The notes: a model not told the origin generated them from the letters alone. A stretch of DNA of 14,812 bases from CAYWGR01 sp964458015 (GCA_964458015.1 CAYWGR010000148.1:1-14812); one strand, 5' to 3'. Counted from the stretch's first letter, positions 1 through 8,073 are shown. Translations and numbers: made by a program.

Positions 1-726
1 ACGACGCGCAAATTCGGCGGAACCGGCCTGGGGCTTACCATCAGCAAGCGACTTGCCATCATGCTCGGCGGCGATATCACGGTCAACAGCGTCCCCGGAA
101 AGGGCAGCACCTTCCGGTTCACCGTCGGGGTTGGATCCTTGCAAAGCATTCGATTCTTCGACAAATTATCCGCCGTGCGCAACCAAACGGCAGCGACGAC
201 GACGCCTTCAAAGATCAAGCTACAAGGTCGCATTCTCCTGGCCGAAGACGGCCCCGACAATCAACGGCTCATTTCGCTCGTGCTCCGAAAAGCAGGCGCT
301 GAAGTGGTCGTGGCGCAAAACGGCCAGGAAGCCGTGGACATGGTATTGGCCGAACAAGGCACGGCGGATGCGCCCCCGAATGAAAAGAAAGCACACCACC
401 CCTTTGATTTAGTGCTGATGGACGTTCAGATGCCGGTCATGGACGGCTACGAAGCCACGCGCCGCTTGCGTGAAGAAGGTTACGAAGGCCCGATCATCGC
501 TCTGACGGCCCACGCCATGCCCCAAGACATTCAAAAATCGCTAACGGCGGGATGCGATTTGCATCTAAGCAAGCCCATTGATCGGGAGGTTTTACTGACG
601 ACGATTGCCCAGCGTTTGCTGCTCCGATCTTTTATTAACAACACGGCGGAGGAAATCCCCCCGGCTGCGCCGCTTACGACACAGCCCCCGCCCGACGCCG
701 CGGCGCCGAATGCCGATCCGTCTTAG
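1..726 (+). CDS. Hybrid sensor histidine kinase/response regulator, C-terminal part (5' end outside window)
   Basis: The reading frame is open from base 1, so the start lies upstream. The visible 241 residues begin inside the kinase ATPase domain: the G2 box GTGLGL (residues 8-13) and the closing strands GGDITVNS and GSTFRFTV are typical of HATPase_c. A linker follows, then a complete receiver domain at about residues 75-205. The receiver shows the acidic pocket Glu82-Asp83, the phospho-acceptor Asp141 in LVLMDVQMPVMDGYEA, the switch Thr169 in ALTAHAM, and Lys191 in SKPID. The last 40 or so residues are Pro/Ala-rich and probably disordered. The protein would pass phosphate from its own kinase core to the internal receiver in a two-component phosphorelay. 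The sensor domain and signal are not visible. The stop codon TAG (724-726) interlocks with the stop of the convergent GTPase gene. The family is certain; the specific role is unknown. Confidence 0.95.
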   Translation, partial: TTRKFGGTGLGLTISKRLAIMLGGDITVNSVPGKGSTFRFTVGVGSLQSIRFFDKLSAVRNQTAATTTPSKIKLQGRILLAEDGPDNQRLISLVLRKAGAEVVVAQNGQEAVDMVLAEQGTADAPPNEKKAHHPFDLVLMDVQMPVMDGYEATRRLREEGYEGPIIALTAHAMPQDIQKSLTAGCDLHLSKPIDREVLLTTIAQRLLLRSFINNTAEEIPPAAPLTTQPPPDAAAPNADPS

Positions 727-2594
727 CCGCCGGCCACTTGTCGTTGCAAAGCGTCCACATCCCGCCGGATGACATCCAACTCCCGGCGGAACTCGACGAC
801 GCGCCGGTTGTCGTTTTCAATCCGTGCAAACAGGCCGCAGGCCATTCCGGGATCCTGCCAACTGGCGACTAAGCGGTCGATCTCGCCGTACAGTCCGCGC
901 CGCAAACGGCGGCAAAACATGCCCAGCAAAATCATGCACCACAGAGCCAGCCAGAAACCCGCCGAAAGGTAAAACTCCGCCCCAAAGACCGGCTGCGGGA
1001 CGTCGGCCACCCAAGAATCGTAAAAAAAGTTCTTGCCAAGCCGATAAAGCAAAACACCGAGCATCGCGACCAACACGGATTCGTAAAAAAACCGAGTGAA
1101 CCAGCCCGTATGACGCTTGGCAAGCCGAACCGTCAAGGAATCCAGTTCCGAGGCGACGCGCGCGACAAAGTTGCCGGCCGCCGTTTCGGCCTCGGCCAGG
1201 ATCGTTTCGGTTCGAGCATTGGCACGATCCAAACGAGCTTCGACCGCGTAGCCCTCGACGATAATCGCCGCCTTGCGCAATTCAGCCGGATCAAAAACGG
1301 CGCGATGGATGCTTTGGTCGGCCTGATGCGATTGCCGACGGTTGCGCCACATGCGTGTGCCTTCCAAAGCGCCCCACAAAGCGATTTGGGCCGGCGTGCG
1401 CGCCCGATAGAGCAAAGCGCCCGACAACAGGCCTCCGATTCCTTGATACAATCGCAAGACAAGTGAAAAAGGGCTCAATCCCCAGCGCGAAGCACTTTGG
1501 GCAAGCAGGCGGTTTTCCCAGGAGCGCCGATTGGCCAGCAATTCCGTTCGCATTTCGCCGGCCATTTGTCCGGCCAACAGGCTGCGCTGCTGGTCGATCG
1601 CCTCTTGCAATTCCCGAATGCCCGGCATCGCTTCGTCAACTCTTGCCGAGCAAGCATCCAACGTATCCGCGGCCAAATCAAGGAAATTCGCCCGGCGGAT
1701 GCGTTGGGCCGCCGCCCCGGCCATCTGACGTGTCAGCAGATCCCAAAGATCCGCGAACTCGCCGCGCGGCTGCAAACCGTTTTGCTGATCGGCCAATGCC
1801 CGCAGCGAGTCGATCCAATAGATCCGTGCCTGGGCGGGATCCACGATTGGCAACGTCGTGCCGGAAGAGGAAAGACTTGTTTCATGAACCGCAGGCGACC
1901 GACCGCCGGCCGCTTCCTTGACCTCATGACCGCCGATCTCCTTTTCCAACACCTTGCGCCAATCATCCCGAATGTCGGCGTCCTCGTCCGCATGAGTCTG
2001 AACAAAAACTAATCGGGCGCCGGGCGCGGCCGCCATCAACTCGTCGGCCACGCGCGCACTGCGATATTTTTGCTGCGTGCTTGTCACCAACAGTACATCG
2101 CACTTGGGCAATATCGTTCGCAACCGCGCCAAATTGCTGCCGCCTTCGATCGAAGGAGCAATCGCCCCTTCCGTCGTGTCGGGATCGGGACAATCGACCA
2201 ACACCAAGTCTCTCAGCGCCGGCAAATCGCGTTCGATGACCTCGACGGAGGACGGATCGATGCCGAGCATCTCCGGCTTAAGTCCCGGCCGCACGAGGAG
2301 CGTCGGCCGCAAGGTCGTGGGGCGCGACCGGCCCGTCTGAACGATTTCAGCCCCGGCCAGGGCATTGATGAGCGAACTTTTGCCGGTGCCTGTGCCGCCC
2401 AGGGTGGCAACGACGAGCGGCGATTCGATTTTCACGCGCAGCAGCGCCGCCCGCTCGGCCAAACGCCGCACCAGCGCCTGGCATTTTTCGGCCGGCTCCC
2501 ACGCCGGCGCATCGTCCGCCCAACGACGAAGCCGGTCGATCCAATGATCCACCTCGGCCAGCAATTCGAGTTGGGTTAGTTCAGCATGGGACAT
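723..2594 (-). CDS. P-loop GTPase with two C-terminal membrane segments (GTPase A)
   Basis: The frame extends to a GTG at 2645, but I prefer the ATG at 2594 (623 aa). It puts the P-loop about 65 residues from the N-terminus, as in the related GTPase at 10091. Neither start has a clear Shine-Dalgarno site. Numbered from that ATG: Walker A/G1 GGTGTGKSS at 66-74 is followed by LINALAG; a possible G2 Thr lies in RPTT (91-94); G3-like DCPDPD is at 134-139; a TQQKY motif is at 173-177; and THAD (200-203) stands where NKxD is expected. The order resembles TrmE/Era/dynamin-like GTPases. Two hydrophobic helices at about 502-523 and 539-561 suggest membrane anchoring, and the Arg-rich tail after them may be helical or coiled. 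The sequence supports a membrane-associated GTPase; substrate and process are unknown. It sits alone, divergent from the secreted operon and convergent with the kinase gene. Confidence 0.85.
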   Translation of the reverse strand: MSHAELTQLELLAEVDHWIDRLRRWADDAPAWEPAEKCQALVRRLAERAALLRVKIESPLVVATLGGTGTGKSSLINALAGAEIVQTGRSRPTTLRPTLLVRPGLKPEMLGIDPSSVEVIERDLPALRDLVLVDCPDPDTTEGAIAPSIEGGSNLARLRTILPKCDVLLVTSTQQKYRSARVADELMAAAPGARLVFVQTHADEDADIRDDWRKVLEKEIGGHEVKEAAGGRSPAVHETSLSSSGTTLPIVDPAQARIYWIDSLRALADQQNGLQPRGEFADLWDLLTRQMAGAAAQRIRRANFLDLAADTLDACSARVDEAMPGIRELQEAIDQQRSLLAGQMAGEMRTELLANRRSWENRLLAQSASRWGLSPFSLVLRLYQGIGGLLSGALLYRARTPAQIALWGALEGTRMWRNRRQSHQADQSIHRAVFDPAELRKAAIIVEGYAVEARLDRANARTETILAEAETAAGNFVARVASELDSLTVRLAKRHTGWFTRFFYESVLVAMLGVLLYRLGKNFFYDSWVADVPQPVFGAEFYLSAGFWLALWCMILLGMFCRRLRRGLYGEIDRLVASWQDPGMACGLFARIENDNRRVVEFRRELDVIRRDVDALQRQVAGG

Positions 2595-2663
2595 AACGTA
2601 AGGATAACCAGGATAAGAAGCAGCGACCAGAGGGGACTTACGCACGGCAAGTGATCACAGCAA

Positions 2664-2725
2664 TTTTCTGCGGTTAAAACCACAGTTTTTTCTGTGGTTA
2701 AAGCAGTTATTTTCTGTGGTTAAAA
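2664..2725. repeat. Three direct repeats of TTTTCTGyGGTTAAAA
   Basis: The copies are TTTTCTGCGGTTAAAA (2664-2679), TTTTCTGTGGTTAAAG (2688-2703) and TTTTCTGTGGTTAAAA (2710-2725). They begin 24 and 22 bp apart, close to two helical turns. The second copy also forms an 8-bp stem (AACCACAG 2678-2685 with CTGTGGTT 2692-2699) across a six-T loop. The array lies 70-131 bp upstream of the chosen GTPase A start, and reads TTTAACCACAGAAAA on that strand. Near-helical spacing fits a multi-site operator, but AACCACAG-type words also occur as interspersed repeats in planctomycete genomes, so a non-regulatory origin is possible. Confidence 0.7.
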
Positions 2726-2743
2726 TAGATAACCTGTGAAGCG

Positions 2744-2759
2744 GGCGGGCTTGCCCGCC
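2744..2759. repeat. GC-rich inverted repeat GGCGGGC-TT-GCCCGCC
   Basis: A 7-bp perfect stem (2744-2750 with 2753-2759) is separated by only two T bases. No T-run follows it on either strand, and both flanking genes point away from it, so it is unlikely to be a terminator for them. It could be a small palindromic intergenic element or part of an untranslated leader. Confidence 0.55.
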
Positions 2760-2815
2760 GTGTTTATGAGCAGTTGTATACCGTAAGCACGGATAACCCA
2801 CGGCGAGTCAATTTA

Positions 2816-2844
2816 TTGACTTATGGCCCGAAAACGCCTAAACT
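2816..2844 (+). promoter_or_regulatory. Candidate sigma-70 promoter for the secreted operon
   Basis: TTGACT (2816-2821) matches five of six bases of the -35 consensus. Exactly 17 bp later TAAACT (2839-2844) matches four of six bases of the -10 consensus. Transcription would begin near 2851, leaving a leader of about 75 nt before the ATG at 2925. The orientation fits the two-gene operon that follows. The call rests on consensus matching only. Confidence 0.5.
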
Positions 2845-2924
2845 GATGCAATAGTTGCGACCGCTCCAAGGGGCAAATACTGCGATTCCCACCAATCCCC
2901 CCCTCCAAGCTTCGAGGCCTTCCC

Positions 2925-4694
2925 ATGAGACGCCTTGCTCGGATCATTCCGGCGTTGGCATCGGTTCTTTTTTTTCTCCAAGTCGTCGCGGCCGACGAAA
3001 ATCCAGTCCGGCTTACGGTCCTCGGCCCCATGGAGCGAATCAGCCAACACCAATCGCCTTTCGGCAGTCCCACGGCCGCTATCTCTGCCGCGCGGAATGA
3101 AGTGGAATCATTTCAGATCGTTGTTGCGACGGTAAAAGGAAATGTTCGCATCGTCGATGCCGCGATTTCCGACCTCATTGGTCCCCAGGGCGCAAAAATC
3201 GGCACAGAACACGTGCGACTCTATCGTGAAGAATACGTGCGCGTCCGGATGTCCACTCCTCGCGCCGAATTGCCGCCCGGCCTTTACCCCGACCCACTGG
3301 TGCCGTTCCTCGATCCCACGACCGGCAAGCCCATCGAACCGCTCAACCAGCATCAGGAACGATGGGGCGAACCCATGACCATCCGTGGCCACGGCATGTT
3401 CGCCATCCCCTTTGAAGTGTTCGAAGGGCAGAATCAGCCGCTCTGGATCGATGTGCATGTGCCCAAAGACGTTCCTGCCGGCGACTATCGCGCAGCATTC
3501 CGTGTCACTGCTCAAGGTGCGCCCGCCGTGGAAATTCCCGTAACGCTGACCGTTTGGGACTTCACACTTCCCGATGGCCCGACCCATCGAAACCACTTCG
3601 GCGGCTTTGAAAACGTTGCCCGTTCCTTCAATGTCCAACCTGGTTCAGAGCAGTACCGCGCGATTGAAGCACGTTACTGCCAGGCGATGGCCGAGCACCG
3701 ACTCAACCCACCGATTCTGCACCATCTCTTGCCGGACGTAAAGCCCGACGGTTCGCTGGTCATTGTGCCCGAACGGCACAAAGCGTTGCAGAAGTTCATC
3801 GCCGATCTTCACGTAACGGATTTTCAAATTCCCAACGCCCCCTTTGCTCAGCTTCCAGGATCCACGCTAGATCCCAAATATAAAGAGATTGCGCCCGACC
3901 AGCGCGAAAAAGCCCAACGTTATTATCAGCAGTATTACGACTATCTGAAGCAAAACGGTTGGGAGAAACGGGCGTATGTGTACCTGCTGGACGAGCCGAA
4001 CACACGTGAAAACTACGAACAAGTTTTGGTGCTCGCTCAAATGATCCACGAGGCCGTGCCGGGACTGAAACTCCTCGTTGTCGAACAGACATACACGCAA
4101 GATCCCTCTTGGCCCGACATCGATCCGGCCGTTGATATCTGGTGCCCTCTCTTGGGCTTTATCGATCGCGACTCGACCCAAGCGAAAATCGCCAAGGGCG
4201 ATGAAGTTTGGTCGTATACGGCGTTGGTGCAAACGGCGCCTCCCTATCATCCGCAATACCAACAACTCAAGGACAAGAATCCTCCCCATTGGCACATCGA
4301 CAGTCCGCTGCTGGTCTATCGCGTCCCCACTTGGATCAACCGCCAATACGGAATCACCGGGTTTCTCTATTGGAGCACCGTAACGACCGTGATCGATCCG
4401 TGGTTCAATCCGGCCTTCGCCCATCCTAGCCACTATAACGGCGGCGGTTTCCTGCTTTACCCAGGAACGCCCTGCGGCATCAACGGACCGGTGGCCTGCA
4501 TGAGGCTCAAAAATATCCGCGACGGCATGGAAGACTACGAGTATTTTGCATTGTTGGAAAAGCGCGCCGGACCGGCTGCCGTCAAAAAAGTCGTCGATCA
4601 TATTGCGCCGAACTGGTGGGACTACAGCCGCGATCCCAAAACCATCAATGCCGTCCGAAGTGAAATCGCCCGACAAATTACAGAACGGAAATAA
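2925..4694 (+). CDS. Secreted DUF4091 / GH123-like glycoside hydrolase domain protein
   Basis: The 589-aa protein begins with MRRLAR, a hydrophobic stretch and VVAADE, a classical signal peptide with probable cleavage near residue 24, so it is exported. Residues of about 28-210 look like an all-beta region (EVESFQIVV, LYREEYVRV, PLWIDVHVPKDVPAGDYRA). The rest resembles the barrel of DUF4091/GH123-like proteins, ending with the family-like ITGFLYWSTVT and MRLKNIRDGMEDYEYFALLEK. An Asp356-Glu357 pair in YLLDEPNT sits where GH123 enzymes carry their Asp-Glu pair for substrate-assisted cleavage of N-acetylhexosaminides. That assignment is inferred from the motif, and many DUF4091 proteins have no proven activity. 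There is no clear Shine-Dalgarno site before the ATG. A promoter candidate lies 80-109 bp upstream. The stop TAA shares its last base with the next gene's ATG (TAATG), indicating translational coupling. Confidence 0.88.
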   Translation: MRRLARIIPALASVLFFLQVVAADENPVRLTVLGPMERISQHQSPFGSPTAAISAARNEVESFQIVVATVKGNVRIVDAAISDLIGPQGAKIGTEHVRLYREEYVRVRMSTPRAELPPGLYPDPLVPFLDPTTGKPIEPLNQHQERWGEPMTIRGHGMFAIPFEVFEGQNQPLWIDVHVPKDVPAGDYRAAFRVTAQGAPAVEIPVTLTVWDFTLPDGPTHRNHFGGFENVARSFNVQPGSEQYRAIEARYCQAMAEHRLNPPILHHLLPDVKPDGSLVIVPERHKALQKFIADLHVTDFQIPNAPFAQLPGSTLDPKYKEIAPDQREKAQRYYQQYYDYLKQNGWEKRAYVYLLDEPNTRENYEQVLVLAQMIHEAVPGLKLLVVEQTYTQDPSWPDIDPAVDIWCPLLGFIDRDSTQAKIAKGDEVWSYTALVQTAPPYHPQYQQLKDKNPPHWHIDSPLLVYRVPTWINRQYGITGFLYWSTVTTVIDPWFNPAFAHPSHYNGGGFLLYPGTPCGINGPVACMRLKNIRDGMEDYEYFALLEKRAGPAAVKKVVDHIAPNWWDYSRDPKTINAVRSEIARQITERK

Positions 4695-5947
4695 TGCACA
4701 GTTTCCTCAAATCAACAAATCGATTTTTATCCGCTATTTTCTTGGCTTCAATCGTCTCCACCGCCTACGGCGACGATACCGTGGGACAACCGATAGCGCC
4801 CTGGCAGCCGGGAATGCTCGATATCCACCAGATCAGCACGGGGCGTGGCAACGCGGGGCTCTATATCTTTCCCGACGGCACCACGATGTTGGTCGATGCC
4901 GGGGAACTGCCGCATAAAACACCGCCGCACACGCCCGACCGACCGGATGGCACACGTCCCGCCGGCGAGTGGATTGTTCGCTACATCCGTCACGCCTTGG
5001 CGCACGACCCGCATCCGGCGCTCGACTATGCACTGGTGACCCATTTCCACGACGATCACATGGGCGAACCGTCGGGCAAGTCACCCCCATCGAGTTCCGG
5101 GGCCTATAAGCTCACCGGGCTCACCCAAGTCGGCGAGAGTCTCAAGATCGGCAAATTGCTCGACCGCGGCTGGCCCGATTACTGCCACCCCAACCCGCTC
5201 ATATATGTCGGCACAAAGAATTATCGCGCCTTCGTCAAATGGCAAACCGAGCATAACGGCCTGAAGGTCGAACGCTTTGCATCCGGCCGCAACGACCAAG
5301 TTGTTTTATGTCGCGATGCGAAAAAGTATCCCAATTTCGAATTCCGCAACGTAGCCGTGAATGGAGAGGTTTGGACCGGTGTGGGCGCGGCCACATGCAA
5401 CCTTTTCCCACCGTTGAACACAGTTCCTTGCGGTCAATGGCCGGACGAGAACGTGTGCAGCATTGCGTTCCGCTTAAGTTACGGCAAGTTCGACTACTTC
5501 AATGGCGGCGACCTCCGAGGCGTTCTCGCCAAGAACGAACCTGCATGGCACGATATCGAAACGCCGGTGGCCAAGGCCGTTGGGCCGGTCGATGCCGCGA
5601 TTTTGGACCACCACGGCTACATCGATACACAAAACGAATTCTTCGTCTCCACGCTGCGACCACGTGTCTGGACGATCTCGGTGTGGGACTCGCATCATCC
5701 CACGGCCGGCGTGTGGGACCGGCTGTTATCGACGCAACTCTATCCTGGTCCTCGCGACATCTTCGCCACCGACGTGCATCCGGATAATCGAAAGGCCATC
5801 CACAGCATCGATAAGCTGGCCTGCGACGCCGGCCACATTGTTTTGCGAGTCGCCCCCGACGGCGACAGTTTTCGCGTCGTCATTGTCGACGACCGCTCCG
5901 AAAGCCATCATGTCACGAAGCTCTTTGGGCCGTATCCTTCGCGATAA
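4694..5947 (+). CDS. Exported metallo-beta-lactamase-fold hydrolase, ComEC-like type
   Basis: This 417-aa protein starts at the ATG overlapping the preceding stop codon. An N-terminal hydrophobic segment ending STAYGDD looks like a signal peptide, cleaved near residue 26. The metal-binding signature is complete: THFHDDH at 116-122 gives His117, His119, Asp121 and His122. A later GGD (Asp273) and the LDHHGY motif (His306-His307) resemble the distal ligands and HHG signature of the MBL domain in ComEC/Rec2-type proteins. The opening ISTGRGNAGLYIFPDGTTMLVDAGE is also typical of that group. It is expected to be a metal-dependent hydrolase outside the cytoplasm; the substrate (phosphoester, lactone or another) cannot be told from sequence. 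Coupling to a GH123-like gene suggests a joint role on an extracellular substrate. It ends 6 nt before the convergent GlmU-like gene. Confidence 0.9.
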   Translation: MHSFLKSTNRFLSAIFLASIVSTAYGDDTVGQPIAPWQPGMLDIHQISTGRGNAGLYIFPDGTTMLVDAGELPHKTPPHTPDRPDGTRPAGEWIVRYIRHALAHDPHPALDYALVTHFHDDHMGEPSGKSPPSSSGAYKLTGLTQVGESLKIGKLLDRGWPDYCHPNPLIYVGTKNYRAFVKWQTEHNGLKVERFASGRNDQVVLCRDAKKYPNFEFRNVAVNGEVWTGVGAATCNLFPPLNTVPCGQWPDENVCSIAFRLSYGKFDYFNGGDLRGVLAKNEPAWHDIETPVAKAVGPVDAAILDHHGYIDTQNEFFVSTLRPRVWTISVWDSHHPTAGVWDRLLSTQLYPGPRDIFATDVHPDNRKAIHSIDKLACDAGHIVLRVAPDGDSFRVVIVDDRSESHHVTKLFGPYPSR

Positions 5948-5953
5948 TGGTTG

Positions 5954-7237
5954 TCACCCACCGCCGAGTTGTTTGCGGCCTTTGTGGATGGCCTCCTCGC
6001 GCGCAGGCGCAGTCATTTCATAAACGGTGTCCCAGAGAGCCTCGTCAGCCGGCGTCCACGTGCATTGGCGACGGCTCATGGCGATTTTGGCCGTTTCATA
6101 ACCGCGCTGCTTGCCGAACCCCCGCGTGACCGCGCCTTCGATATACCATGCAAACGACGGCATGAACTTCGGCAGTAGCCGGCCGATCGTGGCCACGAGC
6201 GTCATCGCACCGAGGTATGCCCCGGTGTTCAAAAGCGTCCCGATCGACGTTTTCGCATGATCGCCGATCAACGAACCAATCTTGCTCGAGCCGGTACTGA
6301 TCGGCATCTTGCCGTCCAGAACCACGGTTACGTTCGAGTAATCGTTCTTCAGATCGCTGTTGGTCGTCATCGCGCCAAGATTGACCCACTCGCCCACATA
6401 GGCATGGCCCAGGAATCCGTCGTGGTACTTGTTCGAGTAGCCTTGGATAATCGACTCCTCGACTTCGCCGCCGACGCGGCACATCGGACCGATCGAATTG
6501 CCCTCGCGGCATTTCGCGCCCAAAAGGATGGAATTCTTGCCGACATAGCAAGGGCCTTCGATCCTCGTGAAGGGATGCACGAGAACGCCCTCGTCCAAAT
6601 AGACGGGCCCATGCTCGGCATCAATGACCGCCATCGGATGCACGAGAGCGCCGGGCGCGATATACACATCTTTCTTGCTGCCGCGAATCGCAAAAGGTTC
6701 TTCCACCTTGCCTTCGATCCCACTGCGGCCGGCGGCCGTGAAATCCTTTGCAATCTGCGAGGGATTGGCCAAAATCAGATCCCACGTGTAGTTCCAAGTT
6801 GCGGGAACGCGCTTGGCCGTGGGCAACGACGCCTTGGCCGAGGCCAATAGCGCCTCGATCGAATCGGTCTTCAGTCGGGCGAGATCCTCGCGAGCGATGC
6901 GCGCGTAGAGAACTTCGCCGTCCGAATCCACGGCCGTTTCGCTGGGACCGACCGGCGCAACGTCGAAATCCGCCGCCTTCACGCGACCGTTGACCAGCAA
7001 AAGATCGTCGCCCCGCAGCACGGCCGGATCGTTGACCGGCCTGCTGGTTTTCATTCGATAGGACTCGGCCATATACGGCGGCACGAAACAGGCCGTGTCG
7101 CTTGCGTTTAGCTTGGCGATCAGCTTGTCACCCAACGAAGTCATGCCGCATCGCAGCTCGAAAATCGGCCGGCTCAAAACCAACGGGTAAAAGTTGGATC
7201 TAAGCGGCGTCGCGCAATCGAAAAGCACGAGTCGCAT
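5954..7237 (-). CDS. GlmU-like sugar-nucleotidyltransferase / left-handed beta-helix acyltransferase (TIGR03991-like)
   Basis: The open frame reaches a TTG at 7255. The ATG at 7237 is better because AAAGGAA lies 8 nt upstream of it, just after the nagB stop. That gives 427 aa. The N-terminus, LVLFDCATPLRSNFYPL then SRPIFELRCGMTSLGDKL, matches what I know of the alternative GlmU family common in Bacteroidetes and related bacteria. It lacks the LxxGxGTRM loop of classical GlmU. From about residue 190 there are hexapeptide-repeat turns of a left-handed beta-helix (YIAPGALVHPMAVI, VGKNSILLGAKCREGNSI, GHAYVGEWVNLGAMTTNSDL). The GHAYVGE stretch resembles the His-x-Tyr-Ile/Val-Gly segment of the GlmU acetyltransferase domain. 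Likely role: UDP-GlcNAc or related sugar-nucleotide synthesis in the cytoplasm. It is last in the ACP-nagB operon, which fits amino-sugar supply. The exact substrate is inferred. Confidence 0.85.
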   Translation of the reverse strand: MRLVLFDCATPLRSNFYPLVLSRPIFELRCGMTSLGDKLIAKLNASDTACFVPPYMAESYRMKTSRPVNDPAVLRGDDLLLVNGRVKAADFDVAPVGPSETAVDSDGEVLYARIAREDLARLKTDSIEALLASAKASLPTAKRVPATWNYTWDLILANPSQIAKDFTAAGRSGIEGKVEEPFAIRGSKKDVYIAPGALVHPMAVIDAEHGPVYLDEGVLVHPFTRIEGPCYVGKNSILLGAKCREGNSIGPMCRVGGEVEESIIQGYSNKYHDGFLGHAYVGEWVNLGAMTTNSDLKNDYSNVTVVLDGKMPISTGSSKIGSLIGDHAKTSIGTLLNTGAYLGAMTLVATIGRLLPKFMPSFAWYIEGAVTRGFGKQRGYETAKIAMSRRQCTWTPADEALWDTVYEMTAPAREEAIHKGRKQLGGG

Positions 7238-7255
7238 CAGCGCATTTCCTTTCAA

Positions 7256-8032
7256 CTATGGCGCATCCACCATTTTCGCTTGAATCCACTCGTAGTAGTC
7301 CAGCATTTTCAGCGAGCTGGCGGCCTCGTGATCGATGACGCAAATCGTGTCGCGATGCAATTGCAGCGCGCTGGCGGTAATCATGCTGGTGACCGGCCCC
7401 TCGACCGCCGCGGCCACGGCCCCCGCCTTGTTCTTGCCGCTGGCCAAAAGGATGATCTTCCTCGCTTCAAGGATCGTGCCCACGCCCATCGTAATCGCGT
7501 AAATCGGCACTTGGTCGAGCGTGTCGAAAAATCGGGCGTTATCCTCGATGGTCTGCTGCGCCAGCGTTTTAATGCGAGTGCGCGAACCCAACGAACTCGA
7601 AGGCTCGTTGAAGGCGATATGACCGTCGGAACCGATGCCCAGCAGTTGCAGGTCGATGCCGCCGCAATCGCGGATCCGCTGCTCATACCACGAGCAGAAC
7701 GCCTCGTAATTGTCGGTGGTGCCCGACGGAATATAGATGTTCTGCTTGGGGATGTTGATATGCTTGAAAAAGTTTTCGTGCATAAAGTAGTGGTAGCTTT
7801 GCGGATGATTTTGCGTCAGCCCCACGTACTCATCCAGGTTGAAGGTCGTCACTTGCGAGAAATCGAGCCCTTCGTCCTTGTGCATCCGAACGAGTTCTTT
7901 ATACAGCCCCAGCGGCGTGGCGCCCGTGGCCAAGCCCAATACGGCGTTCGGTTTGGCGTTCAACGCGCGCGCGACCACCCGAGCCGCGCACTTGCTCATT
8001 TCCTCGACGGAATCTTTGACGATGATTTCCAC
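7256..8032 (-). CDS. nagB: Glucosamine-6-phosphate deaminase
   Basis: The 258-aa protein is full length for NagB (266 aa in E. coli). The start is GTG at 8032, supported by AGGAGA (8041-8046) 8 nt upstream. It converts glucosamine 6-phosphate to fructose 6-phosphate and ammonia, a reversible step linking amino sugars to glycolysis. Visible signatures are LGLATGATPLGLY (phosphate-binding loop), FNLDEYVGL with Asp67, and GIGSDGHIAFNEPSSSLGSR with Asp136, His138 and Glu143. These correspond to E. coli Asp72, Asp141, His143 and Glu148 with a constant offset of five. By the same offset, Ser146, Arg153 and Lys155 match E. coli allosteric-site residues (Ser151, Arg158, Lys160), so GlcNAc-6-phosphate activation may be retained. 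It is the middle gene of an ACP-nagB-glmU-like operon; the next gene's ribosome site follows its stop directly. Confidence 0.97.
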   Translation of the reverse strand: MEIIVKDSVEEMSKCAARVVARALNAKPNAVLGLATGATPLGLYKELVRMHKDEGLDFSQVTTFNLDEYVGLTQNHPQSYHYFMHENFFKHINIPKQNIYIPSGTTDNYEAFCSWYEQRIRDCGGIDLQLLGIGSDGHIAFNEPSSSLGSRTRIKTLAQQTIEDNARFFDTLDQVPIYAITMGVGTILEARKIILLASGKNKAGAVAAAVEGPVTSMITASALQLHRDTICVIDHEAASSLKMLDYYEWIQAKMVDAP

Positions 8033-8040
8033 GTGAATAT

Positions 8041-8046
8041 CTCTCC
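8041..8046 (-). promoter_or_regulatory. Ribosome binding site AGGAGA of nagB
   Basis: On the minus strand AGGAGA lies 8 nt before the GTG at 8032. It is one of few strong Shine-Dalgarno sites in the window and decides the non-ATG start of nagB. Confidence 0.75.
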
Positions 8047-8073
8047 TGAAAGGTTTTTTATTTTTGGAATCTG

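Larger units (their letters stand above)
2595..2924. other. Divergent intergenic region (330 bp)
   Basis: This gap separates the divergent GTPase A gene from the DUF4091 gene, so it must hold both promoters. It contains three spaced direct repeats (2664-2725), the 8-bp palindrome GTGATCAC (2651-2658), a GC-rich hairpin (2744-2759) and a sigma-70-like promoter pointing right (2816-2844). Part of it (2595-2645) would be coding if the GTPase used the upstream GTG. I see no RNA gene or other ORF worth calling. Confidence 0.7.

Noticed and set aside
2651..2658. CRP-type operator at GTGATCAC
   Set aside because: It is only an 8-bp palindrome without the TGTGA-N6-TCACA spacing; such short palindromes occur by chance.
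2744..2759. Intrinsic terminator at the GGCGGGC/GCCCGCC stem
   Set aside because: Both flanking genes are transcribed away from it, the loop is only two bases and there is no T-run.
3867..4676. 269-aa open frame antisense to the DUF4091 gene
   Set aside because: Composition is Arg/Gly/His-rich with no domain; the plus-strand gene is well supported by its signal peptide and family motifs.
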